Shown in pieces: positions 14,401-16,836 of a DNA stretch of 16,836 bases. A model generated the notes under the pieces. The model worked only from the letters and a program-made list of their open reading frames with translations. It ran no database searches and was not told the origin of the DNA. This stretch comes from RGIG5270 sp045538635. GTDB taxonomy: Bacteria > Verrucomicrobiota > Lentisphaeria > Victivallales > Victivallaceae. Positions within the stretch are counted from its first letter, which is position 1. Each line of letters begins with the position of its first letter. Position numbers and translations under genes: made by a program. Location: NCBI GenBank assembly GCA_045538635.1, contig JAZSRU010000050.1, positions 1 to 16,836 on the forward strand. The letters run 5' to 3'.

Positions 14401-14468
14401 ATAAGTTATATATCAAATCTTTGCTGATAAAATAATAAAAATCAGTCAAGGTTCAGTACAGAGCCATA

Positions 14469-14510
14469 TAAAAAAGCTGCTGCAACCACGTGAATGGGAA
14501 GGCAGCAGCT
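14469..14510 (-). terminator. Terminator of the minus-strand gene remnant
   Basis: AGCTGCTGC (14475-14483) pairs with GCAGCAGCT (14502-14510); on the minus strand the stem is followed by TTTTTTATA. It lies about 20 bases beyond the stop codon at 14530-14532. The stem shares GCTGCTGC/GCAGCAGC with the hairpins at 798 and 5621. Confidence 0.65.
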
Positions 14511-14529
14511 CTGTTTTTATGTTATGGAA

Positions 14530-14616
14530 TTACTGCAGTTTTATGCAGGTGCGGTAGTCTTTGACTTCCAGCAGCATGCTTTCCATCTGACGGAGTTTCC
14601 ATTCGATGTGCCTTGC
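14530..14616 (-). pseudogene. 3' remnant of a minus-strand gene
   Basis: Read on the minus strand, 28 codons end in TAA: ARHIEWKLRQMESMLLEVKD then YRTCIKLQ. The stretch is amphipathic and protein-like, and it is followed by a proper terminator. Upstream (toward 14617) the frame runs into an 84-base hairpin-rich unit with several stop codons, so no full gene remains. The family was not recognised. Confidence 0.45.
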
Positions 14617-14704
14617 GTTTCAGCGGTTGCACCGCTATGATGTTTCACATCAACTCGGCTTACAGCCTGCGTTACTCAGTCACACTTCGTTGTGCCTTGC
14701 GTTT
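14602..14704. repeat. 84-base-period unit with four triloop mini-hairpins between direct repeats
   Basis: TTCG[A/T]TGTGCCTTGCGTTT occurs at 14602-14620 and 14686-14704 (18 of 19 identical), exactly 84 bases apart. The spacer folds as four consecutive hairpins with 3-base loops: AGCGGT-TGC-ACCGCT (14622-14636), TGATGT-TTC-ACATCA (14638-14652), GGCT-TAC-AGCC (14657-14667) and AGT-CAC-ACT (14678-14686). It lies at the point where the minus-strand gene remnant loses its frame. Confidence 0.7.
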
Positions 14705-14780
14705 TAGATGCAGGTTTGATTCTTGAAATTCAGGCAAAAATTTGATTATGTTATTTTTTGTTCAGCTATTTATACCTCAA

Positions 14781-14799
14781 TGTCAACCATAGGTTGACA
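14781..14799. promoter_or_regulatory. Operator-like palindrome
   Basis: TGTCAACC-ATA-GGTTGACA is a perfect 8+8 inverted repeat with a 3-base centre. The right arm contains TTGACA, but no good -10 lies at 16-18 bases. It may be a repressor site or a small hairpin; no owner is obvious. Confidence 0.35.
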
Positions 14800-14811
14800 A
14801 AAAATAGAATT

Positions 14812-14964
14812 TCAGATTGAAAAAGTTGTATCGGCGTGATATATTACCCTACCATCTAAAAAGGTATACGCTGGTCCAACTCGGTATTCTGGTTCAATCC
14901 ATATGGAAGTAATATCATATTCTGAATTATTGGAATGTGCTCGGAAACGCAATAAAATATTCAT
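14812..14964 (-). CDS. Possible small protein, 50 residues, unknown
   Basis: The minus strand reads ATG at 14964 to TGA at 14812-14814: MNILLRFRAHSNNSEYDITS, then IWIEPEYRVGPAYTFLDGRV and IYHADTTFSI. The composition is protein-like (aromatics, alternating strands) and ends close to the palindrome at 14781. There is no clear Shine-Dalgarno sequence before the ATG. It could be a C-terminal fragment of a lost gene rather than a complete gene. No family recognised. Confidence 0.3.
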   Translation of the reverse strand: MNILLRFRAHSNNSEYDITSIWIEPEYRVGPAYTFLDGRVIYHADTTFSI

Positions 14965-15140
14965 TAACAAGTTGTTAAAGAGGCATCATTGATATTATTT
15001 TACATATAGAGAGTTATGAAATACGAGGATTTTTATCAGTATCTATTGCAACTGTAAGGAATTATTTATGACTTTGATGCGGGGTAATATAGTGAAACTA
15101 TTTGCTGATTTTGATAAAAATCAAAGAGAAAGGCTGAAAT

Positions 15141-15620
15141 ATGAAATTATATCACGGAAGCAATATGGCTGTACAAAAACCTCAGATTCTGATATCTGAC
15201 CGGAAGCTGGACTTTGGTACTGGCTTTTATTTGTCATCCAGTCTTGAGCAGGCTGAACGCTGGGCTAAATTGACTGCAGAACGGCGTGGAGCTGGTGTGC
15301 CAACAATCTCTGTTTATGAATTTGATGAAGCAAAGCTTACAGAGTTAAAAATTCTCAAGTTTGAAAAGGCAAATAAAAAATGGTTGGATTTTGTCGTCGC
15401 CAACCGGGATAATACTATTGACGATCAAAAGTGGGATATGGTTATAGGTCCAGTTGCTAACGATAGAACAATGCCGGTAATACGGTTGTTTATTGCAAAA
15501 GTATATACCGCTACAGAAACTCTGCGGCGGTTGCTGCCTCAAAAACTGCACGATCAATATACGTTCAAGACTCAAACCGCCTTGCAGTTTTTGAAATTCC
15601 AGGAGGTTATTGAAAAATGA
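15141..15620 (+). CDS. DUF3990 ADP-ribosyltransferase-like protein (putative toxin)
   Basis: The 159-residue protein begins MKLYHGSNMAVQKPQI and continues KLDFGTGFYLSSSLEQAERW. The H5-G6-S7 start, DFG-x-GFY (24-30, with Y30) and QAERWA fit the ADP-ribosyltransferase fold of DUF3990, where the His and Tyr hold NAD. WDMVIGPVANDRT (98-110) is another DUF3990 signature. SD GAGAAAGG precedes ATG. Its stop overlaps the next start as ATGA, so the genes are translationally coupled. DUF3990 genes are often found beside small DUF3791-type genes, which suggests a toxin-antitoxin or phage-defence module; that role is inference. The length is normal for the family and nothing looks broken. Confidence 0.85.
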   Translation: MKLYHGSNMAVQKPQILISDRKLDFGTGFYLSSSLEQAERWAKLTAERRGAGVPTISVYEFDEAKLTELKILKFEKANKKWLDFVVANRDNTIDDQKWDMVIGPVANDRTMPVIRLFIAKVYTATETLRRLLPQKLHDQYTFKTQTALQFLKFQEVIEK

Positions 15621-15868
15621 ATTTAAAAGATGATATGGTTTTGATGCTGGATTACTACGATAAAGAGGTTGTCCGCATGATTTGTAACAAATACGGGTAT
15701 ACCCAGAAAGATGCATTAAGAAGATTTCTTTCCTCAGAAACATATCGTATGCTCAGAAATCCACAACTTGCAATGTGGGATTTCAGCCCTGTTGGTGTTT
15801 TTGATATGTGGGAAAGTGAACAAATCACCGGCGATCCCAGAAACTCTCTTTATATAAGGAGGGATTGA
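15617..15868 (+). CDS. Small partner protein of the DUF3990 gene (83 aa)
   Basis: The protein reads MNLKDDMVLMLDYYDKEVVR at its start, with YGYTQKDALRRFLSSETYRM in the middle and AMWDFSPVGVFDMWESEQIT then GDPRNSLYIRRD at the end. I recall similar unnamed small proteins next to DUF3990 and DUF3791 genes in gut bacteria. It has no signal peptide and no membrane helix. The start overlaps the upstream stop by 4 bases (ATGA), and a full AGGAGGT lies at 15601-15607. The helical first half with DALRRF could be an antitoxin dimer or DNA-binding part; this is not shown. Confidence 0.75.
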   Translation: MNLKDDMVLMLDYYDKEVVRMICNKYGYTQKDALRRFLSSETYRMLRNPQLAMWDFSPVGVFDMWESEQITGDPRNSLYIRRD

Positions 15869-15869
15869 G

Positions 15870-16088
15870 ATGAATGAACTTGACAAAGAAATGGTGTTTT
15901 TCATTTATCTGCTGGAAAATTACGCAGCTTACAAAAACTCCAGTGCAGATAAAATTCTGAAGGAGTGGGATGATGCCGGGATAACAGATTTTATCTATAA
16001 TATGTATGAGCGTTATCACAGCGAAGATCTGCAAAACGCTTTTATTGACATAGAATCATTGCTTGCTTGCAATCATTTCATTGAATAA
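15870..16088 (+). CDS. DUF3791-like small protein (72 aa), C-terminus formed by a repeat
   Basis: MNELDKEMVFFIYLLENYAA starts the protein; YKNSSADKILKEWDDAGITD and FIYNMYERYHSEDLQNAFID follow. This fits the DUF3791 pattern: a short helical protein with FxxYxLENYAxxxxxSxxxVL and a Y-x-x-Y-x-x-x-H motif. The start is 1 base after the previous stop, with AAGGAGGGA ahead of it, so all three genes form one unit. The last ~10 codons and the stop (16059-16088, LACNHFIE) come from the leader repeat, so the original end may have been replaced. A likely role is antitoxin or accessory factor for the DUF3990 protein. Confidence 0.72.
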   Translation: MNELDKEMVFFIYLLENYAAYKNSSADKILKEWDDAGITDFIYNMYERYHSEDLQNAFIDIESLLACNHFIE

Positions 16089-16215
16089 AATATTTTTTTT
16101 TGAAAAATTGTCCGTTTGATGAAAGCATTTTTTTTCAGTTTTTTTAAATTATTTTTTATAATATATATGATATATTTAGCATATACAAAAAAGATGTCAA
16201 GTCGGAAAATAAAGA
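16059..16215. repeat. Leader/promoter repeat, right copy
   Basis: This is the second copy of 5354-5506, same orientation, with (CTTG)2 at 16062-16069. It keeps the minus-strand boxes TTGACA (plus 16195-16200) and TAAATA (plus 16173-16178) with 16 bases between. Here no giant gene follows on the minus strand; transcription would run antisense through the three small genes. It overlaps the end of the DUF3791-like gene. Confidence 0.9.
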
Positions 16216-16271
16216 AAATAAAATTTTTATCACGTATAGAAAATATTTGAATGGTTCGTTTTTTGTTGACA

Positions 16272-16302
16272 CAAAAAAAGCAGATTGATTTCTCAATCTG
16301 CT
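16272..16302 (-). terminator. Rho-independent terminator, minus strand
   Basis: AGCAGATTG (16279-16287) pairs perfectly with CAATCTGCT (16294-16302) around a 6-base loop. The minus strand then has TTTTTTTGTG. It would have ended transcripts of the tRNA gene whose 3' part remains at 16391. Confidence 0.75.
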
Positions 16303-16319
16303 GATCCATCTTCCTGCGC

Positions 16320-16389
16320 TTTTTTTGTAAAATGCCCTTTGTGGATTGCCCTCATTTCATTCAGGCTATCCGGCATTTTTACAAAAAAA
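16320..16389. other. Long hairpin directly downstream of the tRNA fragment
   Basis: TTTTTTTGTAAAATGCC (16320-16336) can pair with GGCATTTTTACAAAAAAA (16372-16389). The inside part GGATTGCC (16343-16350) faces GGCTATCC (16364-16371), giving a longer interrupted stem. On the minus strand it starts one base after the tRNA CCA end. It could be a terminator or a processing structure. Confidence 0.5.
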
Positions 16390-16390
16390 A

Positions 16391-16435
16391 TGGCTCCGGC
16401 ACCTGGATTCGAACCAGGGACCAAGTGGTTAACAG
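16391..16435 (-). tRNA. tRNA-Asn (GTT) 3' fragment, attachment site of an integrated element
   Basis: On the minus strand the order is anticodon loop CTGTTAA (anticodon GTT, plus 16431-16433), CCACT, variable TGGTC, T arm CCTGG-TTCGAAT-CCAGG (plus 16402-16418), acceptor strand TGCCGGA, discriminator G, and encoded CCA (plus 16391-16393). G73 and GTT fit Asn. The next bases (plus 16436 onward, TTAAATCATA) cannot form the 5' anticodon stem, and no D arm or 5' acceptor strand is present. This is therefore a 45-base 3' remnant, not a working tRNA gene. With the recombinase start 142 bases away it is best read as an att site. Confidence 0.88.
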
Positions 16436-16576
16436 TTAAATCATATATTGTCGAAAATTGAGCTTGATTTTTCCCAATTCCTGTTTTTTGCGGGACGAAT
16501 ATTTGACGAATAAACCTTTTTGCAGGAAGAATCGCAAAGATTCAGAAAAAAAGAAATCCTACAGGAAGGACAATAC

Positions 16577-16836
16577 ATGAAAAAACACGTTGGTAATCGT
16601 GAAAAAGGCACAGGAACGATTGAGAAAAAGCGTAATCACTTTTATTTGAAGGTCAGAACTGGTGGCAAAAGTAAAAGTACTTTGCTTCTCGGCAAAGATG
16701 ACAAGCCGGTTACTACTCGCAAGGAGGCAGAAGCTGCGGCTGCGTTACTGCGCCCTGTCCTCCGTGCTGATCAGAAAGAGGAAATAGCACTCCATATCGC
16801 ATCTGCCAAAAAGTTGCGTTCACAAAATACTCTACC
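16577..16836 (+). CDS. Tyrosine recombinase/integrase, N-terminal part (runs off the window)
   Basis: From ATG at 16577 (SD AGGAAGGA) the frame stays open to the end: MKKHVGNREKGTGTIEKKRN, then HFYLKVRTGGKSKSTLLLGK. Three short beta strands with a basic, Gly-rich pattern fit the arm-type DNA-binding domain of phage-like integrases. A helical stretch (TRKEAEAAAALLRPVLRADQ) follows, as before the core-binding domain. The catalytic domain is outside the window. Its place next to a split tRNA-Asn 3' end supports the call. Confidence 0.75.
   Translation, partial: MKKHVGNREKGTGTIEKKRNHFYLKVRTGGKSKSTLLLGKDDKPVTTRKEAEAAAALLRPVLRADQKEEIALHIASAKKLRSQNTL

Noticed and set aside
14112..14435. A 107-codon plus-strand open frame in the 444-base element
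   Set aside because: The translation is low in structure and rich in Pro, Arg and Thr; it reads across inverted repeats and has no ribosome binding site.
14794..14822. TTGACA at 14794-14799 as a promoter for the DUF3990 module
   Set aside because: No acceptable -10 box is found 16-18 bases downstream; the site is better described as part of a palindrome.
15069..15200. Small plus-strand frame MTLMRGNIVKLFADFDKNQR just before and into the DUF3990 gene
   Set aside because: It overlaps the DUF3990 start in another frame and has no good ribosome binding site; possibly a relic, but not supportable.
15345..15743. A 132-codon minus-strand open frame opposite the DUF3990 gene
   Set aside because: It is antisense to two well-supported coupled genes, has no recognisable domain and no ribosome binding site.
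16391..16470. A complete tRNA-Asn gene
   Set aside because: No D arm, no 5' acceptor strand and no 5' anticodon stem can be found upstream on the minus strand.

Overview
The window looks like a contig end from a Lentisphaerota (Victivallales-like) gut bacterium. The evidence is family content. There is an H-X9-DG pseudopilin whose N-terminus runs [20 protein letters not shown], and a secreted DUF4838 protein. These sit in one operon with GH29 and GH31 glycosidases. There is also a 1451-residue beta-repeat protein with no Sec signal, and the DNA is AT-rich. I assign this from family recognition, not from a marker gene.

Layout. Positions 1-724 hold the C-terminal part of the iron transporter FeoB. 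It is disturbed by an 85-base insertion (93-177) that reads as an MGI/DNBSEQ sequencing adapter with a 10-base barcode, flanked by two identical 92-base copies of feoB sequence. I read this as an assembly artefact at the contig end. Positions 857-5212 (minus) encode a giant repetitive, probably secreted or surface protein. Its ~245-base leader contains a good sigma70-type promoter, a (CTTG)6 microsatellite and a terminator-like hairpin. Identical 35-base hairpins lie in inverted orientation on both sides of this unit.

Positions 5723-12764 (minus) form a tight four-gene operon, in transcription order GH29 - GH31 - H-X9-DG pseudopilin - secreted DUF4838 protein. A divergent AraC-family regulator (13028-13828, plus) shares a 257-base intergenic region with it, and the two candidate promoters there abut. 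This is a small glycan-use locus: an exported carbohydrate-active protein, a pilin-like protein, two glycosidases without signal peptides and a sugar-responsive type of regulator. No transporter is visible.

Positions 13829-15140 carry no clear gene. They hold a 46-base perfect palindrome, a 444-base element with 26-base terminal inverted repeats and nested internal inverted repeats, a minus-strand gene remnant with its terminator, an 84-base unit made of four triloop mini-hairpins between direct repeats, and a possible 50-residue minus-strand ORF. Positions 15141-16088 carry three overlapping or near-touching genes: a DUF3990-type ADP-ribosyltransferase-like protein and two small partners. 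This is a toxin-antitoxin-like module. Its last codons run into a second copy of the leader of the giant gene (16059-16215, here with (CTTG)2).

Positions 16391-16435 are the 3' part only of a tRNA-Asn, followed by the start of a tyrosine recombinase at 16577. This marks the left edge of an integrated element that continues beyond the window.
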